Shown here piece by piece: positions 21,021 through 32,500 of a DNA stretch of 32,500 nucleotides. Source of the DNA: Trachelipus rathkii (lineage: Eukaryota > Arthropoda > Malacostraca > Isopoda > Trachelipodidae); assembly GCA_015478945.1 (NCBI GenBank), contig JABUQX010014954.1, positions 1 through 32,500 on the forward strand, read 5' to 3'. The notes under the pieces are model-generated. The model worked only from the letters and a program-made list of their open reading frames with translations. It did not search any database and was not told where the DNA came from. The stretch's first letter is position 1. Every line of letters starts with the position of its first letter. The position numbers and the translations under genes were made by a program.

Positions 21021-22100
21021 TTAATCAATGTCATCGAGTATATAAATAAATAATCAATTTGGCATTACGTTGACTTTTAATTTACCCAGAAAAGGAAAAA
21101 AAACCGAATGTTTATAGATCCTCTAGGAAATGTGAGTTTTTTTGGACGAATAATAGTTTTTTTCTTAAATGACTGTAGGAATCAAGAACAGCACCGTGAT
21201 TGAAAAAAAATGGGAATTTCCAATCCCGAGCGCTTCTGACCAGTCTAATTCCGCTGGAAAACCGCTGGACGATTTTCATAAATATTTTTTGTAAGCAGCC
21301 AGTGATATTTAATTTATATAGTTTGTGTGTCTGTTTTTCTCAAATATCTTGAGAAAGAAAAAATATTTCTCATTAAAAAATCGTCTTTCGTACAAACTGA
21401 TTAGTTTTGTTAAACACACACAATATATTCTGCAGAAGTAGTTTGTGCGTTGAAATAATCTGCATCGAGTCAAAAATATTCTGCAGATCTAGGCTTTGAA
21501 TTAAAATTTTCAATTTATATATGTATAATATATTATATATATTAATATTATTATATATATATAATAATATAACAAATAAATGATAGATCATATATATATA
21601 AAAATAATGGCTTAATATATAGCCTTAATATATAGCCTAATATATAGCCTACTTTGAAATTATATATTAATGTGCAGATCTGAATGATTTTGTGTGTTTT
21701 TACATTTTATGATTGTGCTAAATTTTCGTAGTATTTTGTTCAATTTATGCTCCAGATATTAATATATATCTGGATTGTTTCAAATAATCGAGACTTCTCC
21801 TCCTTTCAATATATATAAATATTTTTTGCGTTATACTATTATTTTTATAGTAAAAAAATATATATTTTTCGGAATAGTATCTTTGCGGTAATATATTTTG
21901 GGTTTATTTGGGTATTTTTCTATATCACTTCGTGCAATCATTGCCTACTAAATAAAGTGGTGGTATCTTCGTGCGTTTTGGCTCATAAAAATAAGTATTT
22001 TTTGCGTTTTTTTTTATATTGTTCGCTTGTGAGTTTTGTTTGCAACTCTCCTGCATTAATCAATATCTCTTTTTGACGGACGATTACTTCCGACATAATC
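21021..22100. other. AT-rich stretch upstream of BEL/Pao relic
   Basis: It contains a TA block at about 21520-21600 and a 13-bp unit (TTAATATATAGCC) repeated three times at 21612-21650. AATATTCTGCAGA occurs twice (near 21423 and 21475). No gene is seen. The 5' LTR of the retrotransposon should lie here, but I found no copy of this sequence downstream of the element. Confidence 0.5.
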
Positions 22101-22499
22101 GTGTCGGAGTTTGGGGACAGTGGTTAGGGAAAATTGTGGGAGGGAGGACAATAACACTCTCTCTCCAGAAGAAGTAGTCGACCTACGAATAGAGGTTAAG
22201 TCCAAAACTTGTCCCACTATGTAAGAGACTGAGAGCTTTGATAAAAAGAAAAATCAGCTCCTTTTCAATAAATCTTCTCTTTTCTTTCTGCACAGAAAAG
22301 CTCATGAAGAGTAGTCAATCATATCCTTATAAATTGAAAAGAAATTAATCAAGAGATTGGATCGAAGTTAAAACTTTGATCTCTAATCGAAAATTACACA
22401 AAATCCTCCACCTTCCAGCATACGCTATTTTAGACTGAAGAAAATAATATTCGGATCGGTACAGTATCATACCAGAATGAAAAACTATCTGGCGTATAT

Positions 22500-23600
22500 G
22501 ACACATCTGCGTTTTTAGTTTCTCCATGCTTCCCTCTACCGCGCTGCTCATACTGGCAGCTTTTGAAGCCTCTCATGAAGGACGGAATATCACGTCAGAG
22601 ATCAGAAATAATCAAAATATCAATGCATCTAAACAGGAAGTAAAAATCCCTGCAATAAAGTGCCAAGAGTTCAGGGGTGAGGGGGACGGCATTTCTTTCC
22701 GCTCGTTTTATTCTGTCCTTTCAAAATGTTTATGGGCCAGAAAAGACAATTTCTCTAGCGCTGTGTCATAATAATGCAGTATTTTAAAGTCATTGTTACC
22801 AGGCAATGCGCTCATTAGATATTGACATTAACTAAATGTCGACTCCAAATTTAAGTCGCTTGAATATTAAAGAGCCTTTACCTTAGACGCATCATATATT
22901 ATTGATTCTCTGTTCATAAAATCGATTCTGCGGCTTTTAGAGAATATAAATCCTGGAACATATTCTGTATATTACCTGTCTGAAGTGATAGCATATATTC
23001 ATGAGCTCAAGGAGTTGGACTCGATTTCTTTGAAGAGCCTTCGGCGGGGCTGTAAGCTCATGAGTTCATTATATCGTGGACAAACTCCAACTGGCTTTCT
23101 TCTGACTCAAATTTAATGCATCACAGGAGATTCTTCCCGTTTAAATATAATCTTGGAGCATTTACGGTTAAAATAATCAAAGTCTATGATGAGGGAGGGG
23201 AAAAAAATAAATCTGCCCCTAATAAGGGATTTGAGCGTAATCGTGCTCCTTTTGAGCATAAATTAGCTAATCGTCAGCTTTTAACGCTTCCTGCTAAAGA
23301 GGATGTTCGAATCTTCATCGTTCAGAAGATGAAACAGAACGCAGTCAAAGGAGTGGGAGATTTAAAAATTCTTCTAAATCATTTATTCGAAAGTAAATTT
23401 TTGCAAACAGAAATCAATTCGATGATTTTCTTGTGAATAATATTCCTTCTCGGCTGAAAGCACGGAGAGAATCGTGTAAAGAGCTGCGCATGTGCTTCAG
23501 TCTGCCAAGCACAAAGCATTTCGCTAAATAAGTGTCCTGCAAAGTAGTTATGATAAGTACTCATGCGGCAAAGTGGGACAAAATCCACAATACATGCTCT
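22500..23600 (+). pseudogene. BEL/Pao gag remnant
   Basis: Gag packages the element RNA into particles. The segment at 22640-22770 reads KIPAIKCQEFRGEGDGISFR and then SFYSVLSK, matching the opening of BEL/Pao gag (Pro, hydrophobic, Phe-x-Gly-Asp, then Phe-x-x-Phe). Farther on, near 23440-23590, a piece reads RESCKELRMCFSLPSTKHFA followed by CKVV, STHAAKWDKIHNTC. This resembles the Cys/His knuckle region that separates gag from pol, but the pattern is degenerate. Between the two the frame is open for about 100 codons (23116-23436) without clear similarity. Frameshifts and stops are present throughout. Confidence 0.55.
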
Positions 23601-24420
23601 ATGCTGTCAAAAATAGTAGAGAAACGTCCGGCTGGCTTTTCGGAAGATAGTCCGTCCGTCAACATTATCCCGAATGAGAAATGGTAAGCCAGTGGCTCTT
23701 CAAATCATAATCTGTATAAATACAGGTACAGCCTCAATCCAGTGGGGCAAAATTATCTGCCACTTTTTCTCTCCCTTAACAGTAAAGAGAGGGCAATAAA
23801 AGTAGTCCCTGTACGGTGTGCTTCCGATTTTGGTAGCAGTCCCACCGTATTTTCATTAGGAGCGTCCTTAAAAAATTGGGAGTTAATGAAAATAGTCTCC
23901 CTAGTCATCAGAGCTCCATAAAAACATTCCTGGGAGAAGAATTGAGATCTTTGCGGTCTTTAAGTTTAGAGATGGGCATTTGTTTGGGTAAATATCTAGC
24001 GCACCCTGTAAATATGATCTGAATTTTTGGATATCGGCTTTTAGTAAAAGGCCTGACGGAGGGCCAATGAAAAATATAACAAAATTGGTTTTCAAAGTGG
24101 CCAGAAATAGTCATTACAAATATAATGTTTGAACAGGGTTCAATATCATTGGGTGCTGGGCATCAACGCTGCTCTTCAATTTATTAAAGCATTTAAACCG
24201 TGTAAGATGCTATTCGGGGCATGCCCTAGAACTTGTCATGGTACGTGCTTCGGACCTGTAAACATCTTTTTTGTACACCTTCCCAAAATGAAGAAAAAGT
24301 ACTTGGGAAGAATTCTCGCCTGATAAGTTGGTCCAAAAAAGTAATGACAGAATTCCACTCTCCCATACCATCAGATATTCAAAGATCCTGTCAGGAACGT
24401 CCCGGAAATGTAATCACTTG
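23601..24420 (+). pseudogene. BEL/Pao protease-to-RT linker remnant
   Basis: An aspartic protease is expected here by position, but I do not see the D(S/T)G active-site triad clearly. At 24135-24165 the piece RVQYHWVLG resembles the 'TxxGWVLxG' box that sits between protease and reverse transcriptase in this family. Several short frames on both strands overlap and do not connect. Confidence 0.4.
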
Positions 24421-24779
24421 AGTGGTAACCGTACTTTACTTCGACCCACTCTTACATACCCACACTGAGTCTGATATGGACTTGGGCTGAGAACCCTAAT
24501 AATTAAAGTTTTGGGTATCAAGAGGACGGGACCAGGGTCCAGTGACGAATATTCCACAAGGATTCACGATTGTGGATAGATGTTCCGGAGACGGAAGGTA
24601 CCAGTGGAAACTGTCCGTGTGTTCAAGGATATTCCTTGACAAGTTCCGATTCAAATTCATCACGTTGCGCTTGCTTACGGATGCACGAGTCAAAATAGTA
24701 AATTGACCTGCCAAGTGCTTTGCTTAAGCAAGTATGGGGAAAATATTCAGGAATAACTAGAGAGTTTTGTGGAGGAGCT

Positions 24780-25480
24780 GTGGTGGTGCATGCTGAAAAG
24801 GAGGGATGTATCATAAATTCATTCGGGATACCCACACTATAATAAAACAGGCCTTCAGTGACGATCAAAAAATTTCGTCCGCTTTAACTGCAGCCTGAAA
24901 ATAGGTTGTATTCCTTCACTTAATAAGCATCGTATCCTGGGGTAGATTCAATCGCTTCCCAATTTAAGTTATTATTGTCCTTCAGAACACACAAATTCAT
25001 CTTTCTGGCGGATATTTCGAAGGCATTCCTCCAGATCAAATTAAAGTTAGAAGAGAACAGAAATCGCCTTCGTTTTTTTCTGGGAGGCTGATAGCGAGTT
25101 ACTCACTTACCGTTATACCACCATCATCTTCGGGTTGGCTGTCAGCCCCTACGTTCTAGGGGCTGTGATACAACACCAAGCCAAAAAATACCCTCCTGAT
25201 CTCTGTACCTTCTCTCTCTCAAAATAATCTTGTACGTTGATAGAGGTTTTTGTTACACGTCCGTCTGTAACGAACTTCAAGATATCTTTCGAGTAGGCAC
25301 CTCACGTATGAGTCAGGGGGGCTTCAGACTTGTGCTCTCTGGAACTCAAATTGTCCAGACTCAAAGAAATATCTCAAGGAGAGGGTAAAACTGTGGCACT
25401 CATCAAGTGTATGAAGAAGGAGTTTTAGGGTAAATTCCTATAAATAATCCTGTTCAAGATAGTCTGATCTTAGTGATTTT
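24780..25480 (+). pseudogene. BEL/Pao reverse transcriptase remnant
   Basis: Reverse transcriptase copies element RNA into DNA. The match order is as in the family: SLNKHRILG near 24915 (SLNDxLxxGP), a run around 25020-25090 matching the ADIxKAFLQIxLxxxDRNRLRFFW box in shifting frames (NRNRLRFFLGG is readable), LTYRYTTIIFGLAVSPYVLG near 25101-25160 (YRMxxVxFGLxxSPFxL), an LYVD segment near 25230 where the second Asp of YVDD is disrupted by a frame change, and GGFRLV near 25320 (GGFxLRKW). At least four frameshifts lie in this 700 bp. Confidence 0.83.
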
Positions 25481-25489
25481 TCATTAAAT

Positions 25490-25710
25490 ATTGTCTCTAC
25501 CAAGAGACAGCTCCTGTCGAAGATCTCAAAAGTATTCGATCCCCTATGCCTTTACCTCCCCGTCACCGTTCAAGGCCGTCTTCTTAGGAAGAAAACTTGG
25601 GAAGTGGACTTGGGGTGGGACGATATAATCACTCCCGTAATCAAAAATTCTTGGGAGAAGTTGAGCAAGGACCTTAACTCTCTTTTAGAAGATCTTCATT
25701 TGAGTCAAGT
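25490..25710 (+). pseudogene. BEL/Pao post-RT (Pao peptidase_A17-like) region remnant
   Basis: One frame reads KRQLLSKISKVFDPLCLYLP, then VTVQGRLLRKKTW, VDLGWDDI and NSWEKLSKDLNSLLEDLHLS. This is the TKRxxLSxIxxxFDPLGLLxP ... W-x-LxWDD block that follows the RT in BEL/Pao polyproteins and is often labelled Pao peptidase A17 in domain catalogues. It is the least disrupted segment of the pol region, needing few frame changes. Confidence 0.8.
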
Positions 25711-25726
25711 GACTCTGATTTAAGTA

Positions 25727-26250
25727 TCCATATATTCTGCGATGCAAACACTGTTGCTTATGGCTTCGTAGTGTATGTCTCGTCTGCGACTGAGGGTCCA
25801 AATCTTTTCTGTCAGAAGGGAAAATATGCTCCTGCAAAAAGGAGAACGCTTCCTGTTGGAGTTATTGTCGTTTTTAAGCATTATAAAGTGCTTACCTAAA
25901 ATGTTGAGTGGAACTGTCGGTGTCCAAGCTCAGAAATGGAACATATTCTCGACTCGCAGATAATCTCTTTCATGGACCAAAATAGATCGTCGAAAGTTAA
26001 GCAAATATTCGTGAGGAATCGTGTGTGCAAGATATTCGCAGCATGAGCTCTTCGCTTCAAGAGAAATCGTTCATTCCTAAATTTCCTACGTCAGAACTGA
26101 AATACACAGCGGCCCTTCTGACCAGAGGATTTCCTTCAAAGAGTTTCAAAAGAACAGTCTTATGGCAAAGGCCAAAATGCCTTTTAAAATATGTATTTAC
26201 TGGCATCAGTCTGAACTGGAGAACAGCAGTCTCCTTTTTTGCTGTTGTTC
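25727..26250 (+). pseudogene. BEL/Pao RNase H-like region remnant
   Basis: The segment LHIFCDANTVAYGFVVYVSS (from 25727) matches the IFxDAS-x-x-AYGxVVY box, followed by KGKYAPAKRRTLP, where the family has KxRVAPLKxxTLPxLEL. Next comes ILDSQIISF and then FVRNRV (DSQ and FVxNRV boxes), and at 26085-26190 PTSELKYTAALLTRG and LWQRPKCL, corresponding to the PTxxNPADLLTRG and LWxxGPxWL boxes. The catalytic DA pair of the first box is kept. Frame changes occur at least between the second, third and fourth boxes. Confidence 0.8.
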
Positions 26251-26499
26251 AAGGTGGCAATGAACTTCCTGTGTGGAGGTTGTCAAAATATTCAAACTTG
26301 CACAAGCTATATTGAGTAGTAGCTTTATTATTCCAGTTTTGGAGCCTTGTAAGAAGGTGTTGACAATTAATCATGATTTAAAAGCACGTTTGTATTGTCT
26401 ACAGACAATGCAAAAAGAATCGTTCTCGAATATAGACATTTTAGAAGAGATTAAAAATAATCTTCTTCCAGGCCAAAGTCCGGACTTGGTAACAATATC

Positions 26500-27420
26500 C
26501 TGAACTTGTTCTTGCAGAATGAATATATTCTCATCAGGAGCAAACAGGTCGTTTGTCAAGATGCATTATTACAATTATGATGTACTTAATCCCATCTTGC
26601 TGTCAAAAAAGTCACCACCTCACCAAGTTAATCATTAGAGATGCTCATCATAAGTGCAAGCATCTAGGCATACAAGACACTCTTACAATATAATCGGCCC
26701 AAGTGCTTTCTGGTGACATCAGCGCGTACTCTATCAAAATGTTTTGGCAGAATGCATAATCCGCAAAAAGTTCAATAGTTGCTTTTCGGTACCTCGCGCT
26801 TCACCAATTATCTAAAGACCAGGGAATATTCAGCCTTTTAAGCATGTAGGTGTTGACTAACCAAACATTGGTGGTCAAAGTCAAAGGCTGGCTCAGCCCA
26901 AAAAATGTTTATACTCATTACACTGTCTGAATATGTCGTGCGGTTATTTTATGACCTATAGATGACATGGTCCATCTAAATCATCTTATTCAATCGTTCA
27001 ACGATTTGTTAAATTATCGTTCGGATGCTGATTGCGTCTATAGCGACAACGCGCGCTCCTTCAATCAGGGAACTGACTTCTTAAACTTTCCTCGTATCCG
27101 AAAATGGAAGTGAGTTTTTACGAAGAAAAAATCAGATTTCGCATAAGCGAATTCCTTCTGTATAGCCCATGAGTAGGGAAGCCAGTGGAACGGTTAATAC
27201 GGTGTGGTGAAGCGATTGGTTTATTCAAAACAATTGGACGTTTCTCGTTGAATTATTTCGACTTCATTACGATATTGTCATATATTGCTGATGCTATAAA
27301 TTCACGTCCGCTCACCTACACCACCAGTTCAAATGAAATATTACCTCTCACTCCCAACGATTTTATCAAACCTTTGTCAAAAACCGCTATGGCATTACCC
27401 GGAGCTTAGTCAAATAATCA
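26500..27420 (+). pseudogene. BEL/Pao integrase remnant with D, D and E codons still present
   Basis: Integrase inserts the DNA copy into the host chromosome. The zinc-binding start is seen as IIRDAHHKCKHLGIQDTLT (near 26622-26690). The catalytic core shows KHVGVD (Asp codon 26855-26857), VYSDNARSFNQG (Asp codon 27045-27047) and VERLIRCGEAI (Glu codon 27188-27190), then AINSRPLTY and LTPNDF (27293-27370), which are typical of BEL/Pao. All three DDE codons survive although the intervening sequence is frameshifted. The last 75 codons (27185-27409) are uninterrupted. Confidence 0.85.
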
Positions 27421-27423
27421 GTT

Positions 27424-27867
27424 CTGGGACTCAACTTCGGCTAAGAAAGAGCTAGTAAAGACACTGAAATATTCTTCAGAAAAATTTGAAGAATTTCGTA
27501 CCAGGTGGTACAATGATTACCTTCTCAGTCTTAGAGAGACTGGAAGAGAGTCTCTATACCAGGTCAAGGCTGGGAAATATCTAGTCAAAAGAATGACGTT
27601 GTTCTTATAAAAAGTCCAGTGAACGTCCTTACTGGCAAATGGGGATAGTCGTAGATCTTATATAATCGGCGATGACAATAAAGTCAGATCGGTGTACGTT
27701 AGGACTTCCCTGGGGACAAGTCCAAGCTTGTAATCCCAGTCAAATGTTGTATCCCCTAGAGCTTTCTTCTTTGACCCATAGTGGTTCAACACCATCGTCA
27801 AAACACAGTCCCTGTCCTTCCACAACATCCATCATTAATATCCTGAGGGGTAGAACCCCTCCTCTCT
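27424..27867 (+). pseudogene. BEL/Pao integrase C-terminal end remnant
   Basis: Motifs in order: FW and then RWYNDYLLSLRE (27505-27540), matching the FWxRWxxEYLxxLRE block; GDVVLIKSPVNVLTGKW, matching GDVVLxKE...W; KVRSVYVRTS, and LYPLELSS (27750-27775), matching DGxVRxVxVRT and RxxxxLYPLE at the end of the polyprotein. A stop follows at about 27867. Two or three frameshifts separate these blocks. Confidence 0.82.
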
Positions 27868-27869
27868 AA

Positions 27870-28735
27870 TCGTCTGAGACTGAAGTGCTGGAGCTCATGC
27901 CAACGCAGCTTGATAGAGATATCCAGAAATTATGGTTGCCTAAGCGGAAAGCTGCAGAAGCTGCAAGAAAAAATATTCTAATGTAGTGATTCATCGGAAG
28001 AATCAGATTAAATATTCTTGCAAGCTGTTTTCAAATATTATTCAGTGGTAAGTTCTGACTTTCTGCCCTTTAGAGCCAGAGAGCCATCCCCCCGGGAGAT
28101 ATAAAAATTGTAGTCAGAGAGTTGCAGAAAATGAGGTATATTTCTTGGAAACCTGGGGTTGCTAAATGCAAAAAGAGGAGAGCGATGATTTTTTGGTATT
28201 TGAATATTCATTCGTCTTTTGATTTCGAACTGTTAGGTTGTTATTGGAATCATTCTTTGTAAGTTCGTGCCGGTAACAACTTTTCACTGTAAAGCTTCGT
28301 GCAAGTTAAAAGTTTATTCTCATATATTCAAATGATCAAATATCGTTCTGTCAGTGCATTTAATTTAACATATTCTAGAAAGCTTATAACCGGTCAACTA
28401 CTTCGTTTTAAGCTTGGGAAACAAACTTTTCTCAACATGCTTAAATATAATCTAGTGCAACATCCCACTATTTAACTAACTATTCTAGTTATAGTGAAGA
28501 CCCTAGGCTTTCAAGAGTATATATAATCTCTTAAATATTCTAACTTGCAGTGCAAATAATCTACAATTACTATTGCACCTGGCCAATATTCAATTCTTCT
28601 TAAAATTTCTTCAAGTTCTTAATCTGAACTTTATATATTCTGATGAGCGTATTGTGCTGATCTTTATATTCTGATGAGCGTAATATGCTGATCTTTATTT
28701 AATAAAATGATATATATTTTTTTTTATATAAAAAA
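27870..28735. other. AT-rich stretch after the BEL/Pao relic, with a 31-33 bp tandem duplication
   Basis: No coding similarity is seen. A 3' LTR is expected here but not recognised. A purine-rich AAAAAGAGGAGAGCG near 28169-28183 could be a polypurine tract, but no LTR start follows that I can confirm. Two tandem copies of a unit containing TATTCTGATGAGCG and TGCTGATC occupy 28630-28693, separated by 33 bp. Confidence 0.5.
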
Positions 28736-28739
28736 AAAA

Positions 28740-28753
28740 TATAAAATATCTAT

Positions 28754-28809
<56 letters not shown>

Positions 28810-28813
28810 ATTA

Positions 28814-28850
<37 letters not shown>

Positions 28851-29215
28851 TATTAATATAAACATATATATATAATTATATAATATAAAGATATATATAT
28901 ATATATATTATATATATAAATAATAATATTAATAGTATAATATATATATATCGATATATTTTATTATATATATATAAATATATATATTATATATATATAA
29001 TTAATATATATATAATATAATATATATATATATATAGTATTATATATATATATATATCTAATTATTAAAATTAAAAATTATTAAAATAATTTAAAAAAAT
29101 ATTATGTATATATATATAGTATATATATCTATATATATTAATATATATATATAATATATATATATAATATATATATATAAATATTTATATATATTATATA
29201 TATTATATTATAAAT
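28740..29215. repeat. Long degenerate (TA)n block
   Basis: About 475 bp of nearly pure TA and ATTATA units with a short AAATTATTAAAAT-rich interruption near 29060-29100. Confidence 0.95.
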
Positions 29216-29269
29216 ATTCTTGTGTTTACTCCTGGTGGTTATATTTTTATTTAAGTTAAATTAGTTGTA

Positions 29270-30790
29270 GCTTGATGGGCGGAAAGAGTAAGTGAAGGAG
29301 TGGGAAAAATTAAGAGTGAGATGAAAAGTTAATTGAGCAGAGGTAAATAAGGATAAGTACGGGTAGGAGTGCTTGGAACTACATCGTTGAATGTGAACAA
29401 GAGTGAAACTGACACTAATCGGACACAATGAAAGGAAATTTTTGTTAGTAATTTTTGTTAAGAGAACTATTGAATCTGCTAAAGTAAGAAGTATGTTACA
29501 AATTTTTTCAATGAAAAAATGATTGAAAATGATGAAAGAAAGTCGAATAAATTTGGTTTTTTATCGGTTTACGGACTGCCAACAAGAGGTTGTATGACAA
29601 ATTTAATAGAAAAGCTCTGTGCAGGTGTTAGTGACTATATGGTGTTGGTGTAGGCCCTGGCGAAGGAATCAAAATATTAATAGTGACAATTAGTGAGAAG
29701 TGTGTAAGAATAAATGGAGTCGAAAGTGATTGTTTATTCTCAATAGCAGAGTGAGGCAGGGATGTGTTAAGTCATCCTTAGTTATTTATATGTATATGGA
29801 TGGGGTTAGGAAGGAAATTAAAGTGGGGGTGATCAGGGGAACGTTTAGAATGATTGGAGAATGGGAAGAGTATATGGAGGTCCTGTGCTTATTGTAATGT
29901 AAATGATTTTGCCCTGTTGGTGGCGAATCTAAGAGAATTGAGAGGATTGGTAGTAGGATTTGGCAGGGCTGTGTAAAAGGAGAGGTTTGTAAATTTAAAT
30001 ATAGATAAGAGTAAGATTTGGTAGTGAGTGAGGAGAGTCCCTGGTGTGAAGTCATGTTGATGGTGTGACAGCCTGGAACAAGTATCCTGAGTTTTAAATA
30101 TTTAGGTATATGCTGGATGAAAAGGAACGGATGAGGGGTATGTTTTTACCTGTGCTAATGTATAGTATTGAAACTATGGTCTTGATAATAATCCTGAGGT
30201 GATAGTTTCCTAAGGTACAAAGGTTCAGTATGTGACCATATTAGTGGCGTGGATAGGTTGTGAGAAGAATTGCAAAAATGAGGAATGAGCAATTAGGAAG
30301 TTTGTGTGGGTGAGAAAGGGTTAAATGGAGTAGAATATAACAAGAGTAACTTGAGATGTTTTGGTCATGTGGAAAGGATGGATGATGGTCGGTTGGTTAA
30401 GAGGGTGTATAGTGGTGAGTACGCTGGGAATCAAGCGGCTGAGAGACCGAAGAAAAAGTGATTGAGTCAGTAAAGGAATGCCTGAAGGAGAGGAATGTTG
30501 ATGTTTTTTAGAGGCGAGAAGAAGGGCATAACGGAGTGCAATGGCTCGTGTTTATGAAGGGGTTGGTTGTTGGCTTTACCAGGGTATGAACCCCACATTG
30601 ACCGAGATGCAACAGTGAGGGTTGGTCGCAGTCTCGTGAAACCTCTAGGGTGGATTTTTCTGAATGCGAGAGTTCTCATCTAATAGTATAAAGGGGATGG
30701 CAAAGGGGGCTTTTTTTCCGACTTGCGTAACGTTCTTCTACTTCTTTTCTACGCACCTCGCTCCAATCTAGGGATACGAGATGGATGATA
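29270..30790 (+). pseudogene. Non-LTR retrotransposon (LINE) relic, copy 2, 3' part
   Basis: Homologous to the copy at 16.6-19.0 kb and in the same orientation, but shorter at its 5' side. Readable pieces: an RT box with RVRQGCVKSS (29748-29777), then YMDGVRKEIKVGV; FKYLGI (30095-30112); the C-terminal block FGHVERMDDGRLVKRVYSGE, then AERPKKK (30358-30461). The 3' UTR (30575-30785) aligns with 18735-18960 of copy 1 over GGGTATGAACCCCACATTG, GTGAGGGT and a TTCCGACTT block. Stops and frameshifts are numerous and the YADD box is not readable. Directly after the 3' end comes a (TAA)n tract, the usual way such elements end. Confidence 0.83.
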
Positions 30791-30791
30791 A

Positions 30792-31625
<834 letters not shown>

Positions 31626-31629
31626 GTCG

Positions 31630-31722
<93 letters not shown>

Positions 31723-31738
31723 TATATTATATATATAT

Positions 31739-31794
<56 letters not shown>

Positions 31795-31835
31795 TATATA
31801 TATATATATATATCTATATGTCTTTATATATATAT

Positions 31836-31880
<45 letters not shown>
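31630..31880. repeat. (TA)n block
   Basis: About 250 bp of TA units, the first 80 or so bases pure. The Ile/Tyr frame across it is an artefact. Confidence 0.97.
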
Positions 31881-31881
<1 letters not shown>

Positions 31882-32440
31882 GTATATAAGCACCTACTCA
31901 TTCTTGATCTAAGTTTATATCTTTAAACTCTCTTGCTTCCTTCTAGCTATTCAGGTACGTACTGATTCATCATAAATAATAATTATGGGTTGTTATGTCT
32001 AGGCTATTGGTGATATAAATATTCGTATACGAATATTATGATTTTGTATTTGTGTTATCATTGAAACGTAAAACTCCGCAAGCGTATCATATTAAGTGAC
32101 AATTAACATTTACAAAATTATGATATGAAAATAATCATAACGATGATCGGCTTTAGGTCAGGGTAGTAAGGCCAATCACACATAAAAAGCAAGCATTTGT
32201 TTTTAGATTAAAGTTAGATCTTGATTTAGAGGTGTAATTAAGCTTGCTTTCATTCCTTTATTCAAAACATAATTTTTGTTTACAAGTTTAAAAGGAGTTG
32301 AACTTAGAGTTTGTGATTACAATACTTATTTTTAGGGTAATTTCTCGTGAATGTTATTACAAATAGCATTTATTAAAGGAAACTGATCTTTTTATATAAT
32401 TAAACCATCAATTTATTTACCGATTTTGACTTTTACTAGA
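31881..32440. other. AT-rich sequence, no gene seen
   Basis: Mixed AT-rich DNA without a long open frame or a match to the other repeats in the window. Confidence 0.55.
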
Positions 32441-32446
32441 CAGATT

Positions 32447-32448
32447 TA

Positions 32449-32500
<52 letters not shown>
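32447..32500 (+). repeat. (TTA)n microsatellite, cut by window end
   Basis: Perfect TTA/ATT units running to the last base. The (TAA)n tract at 30792-30999 is the same repeat on the other strand. Confidence 0.95.

Larger units (their letters stand above)
22105..27867 (+). pseudogene. BEL/Pao LTR-retrotransposon internal region, broken
   Basis: This whole-element entry covers the domain entries below. The order gag, (protease), RT, RNase H, integrase on one strand, together with family-specific motifs, identifies BEL/Pao and separates it from Ty3/gypsy and Ty1/copia. The coding span of about 5.3 kb is close to the usual 5-6 kb, so no large deletion is needed, but the frame changes every 50-300 bases. 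A TTTGGGGACAGTGG sequence near 22112-22125 resembles the TGGCGACxGTG primer-binding region common in BEL elements; this is only a suggestion. No LTR pair could be found: the sequences on either side (about 21.3-22.1 and 27.9-28.7 kb) do not match each other by eye. Confidence 0.85.

Noticed and set aside
24496..24868. Two minus-strand frames of 72-81 codons
   Set aside because: Opposite the BEL/Pao RT region; no domain on the minus strand.
21300..28735. LTR pair of the BEL/Pao element
   Set aside because: The two flanks were compared by eye and share only AT-rich words, so I cannot support LTR coordinates.

Overview
The window looks like repeat-dominated DNA from an animal nuclear genome. 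No intact host gene, tRNA, rRNA or CRISPR array is visible. The mixture of very abundant (TA)n, (AAT)n, (TG)n and (TACA)n microsatellites, a BEL/Pao retrotransposon, a piggyBac transposase relic and non-LTR retrotransposons with microsatellite-like 3' tails suggests an arthropod. A microsatellite-rich decapod crustacean such as a shrimp is my best guess, but that is inference and not shown by any single feature.

Layout. 0-2.4 kb: AT-rich DNA with a GC-rich island (560-965) and a TACA repeat. 2.7-9.2 kb: four copies (2.76-3.3, 4.5-5.3, 6.4-7.6 and 7.87-9.15 kb) of a terminal-inverted-repeat (TIR) element family with a GC-rich core that begins with a GGGGGCTCGAGCC-like motif. 9.7-11.7 kb: a broken piggyBac-type transposase on the + strand. 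11.8-15.0 kb: AT-rich DNA with no gene. 15.0-16.1 kb: a fifth TIR element. 16.6-19.0 kb: a decayed non-LTR retrotransposon (LINE) on the + strand. 19.3-20.04 kb: a sixth TIR element. 20.4-20.6 kb: an isolated arm of the same family. 20.6-21.0 kb: a second GC-rich island. 22.1-27.9 kb: a BEL/Pao retrotransposon relic with recognisable gag, RT, RNase H and integrase, broken by many frameshifts. 28.7-29.2 kb: a long TA block. 29.3-30.8 kb: a second, shorter copy of the same LINE, running into a 200-bp (TAA)n tail. 31.0-32.5 kb: AT-rich DNA with a cluster of TGACGTCA-like sites, a 250-bp TA block and a terminal (TTA)n.

Nothing here looks expressed as a functional protein. Every recognisable protein fragment continues only by hopping between frames. 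This could be old decay, uncorrected indels from long-read assembly, or both. The most novel item is the TIR family: six copies and one solo arm in two subfamilies. They share a GC-rich core but differ in their arms, they encode no visible transposase, and they are almost always bounded by TA-rich blocks. The transposase that might have moved them is unknown; the piggyBac relic is nearby, but nothing links the two.
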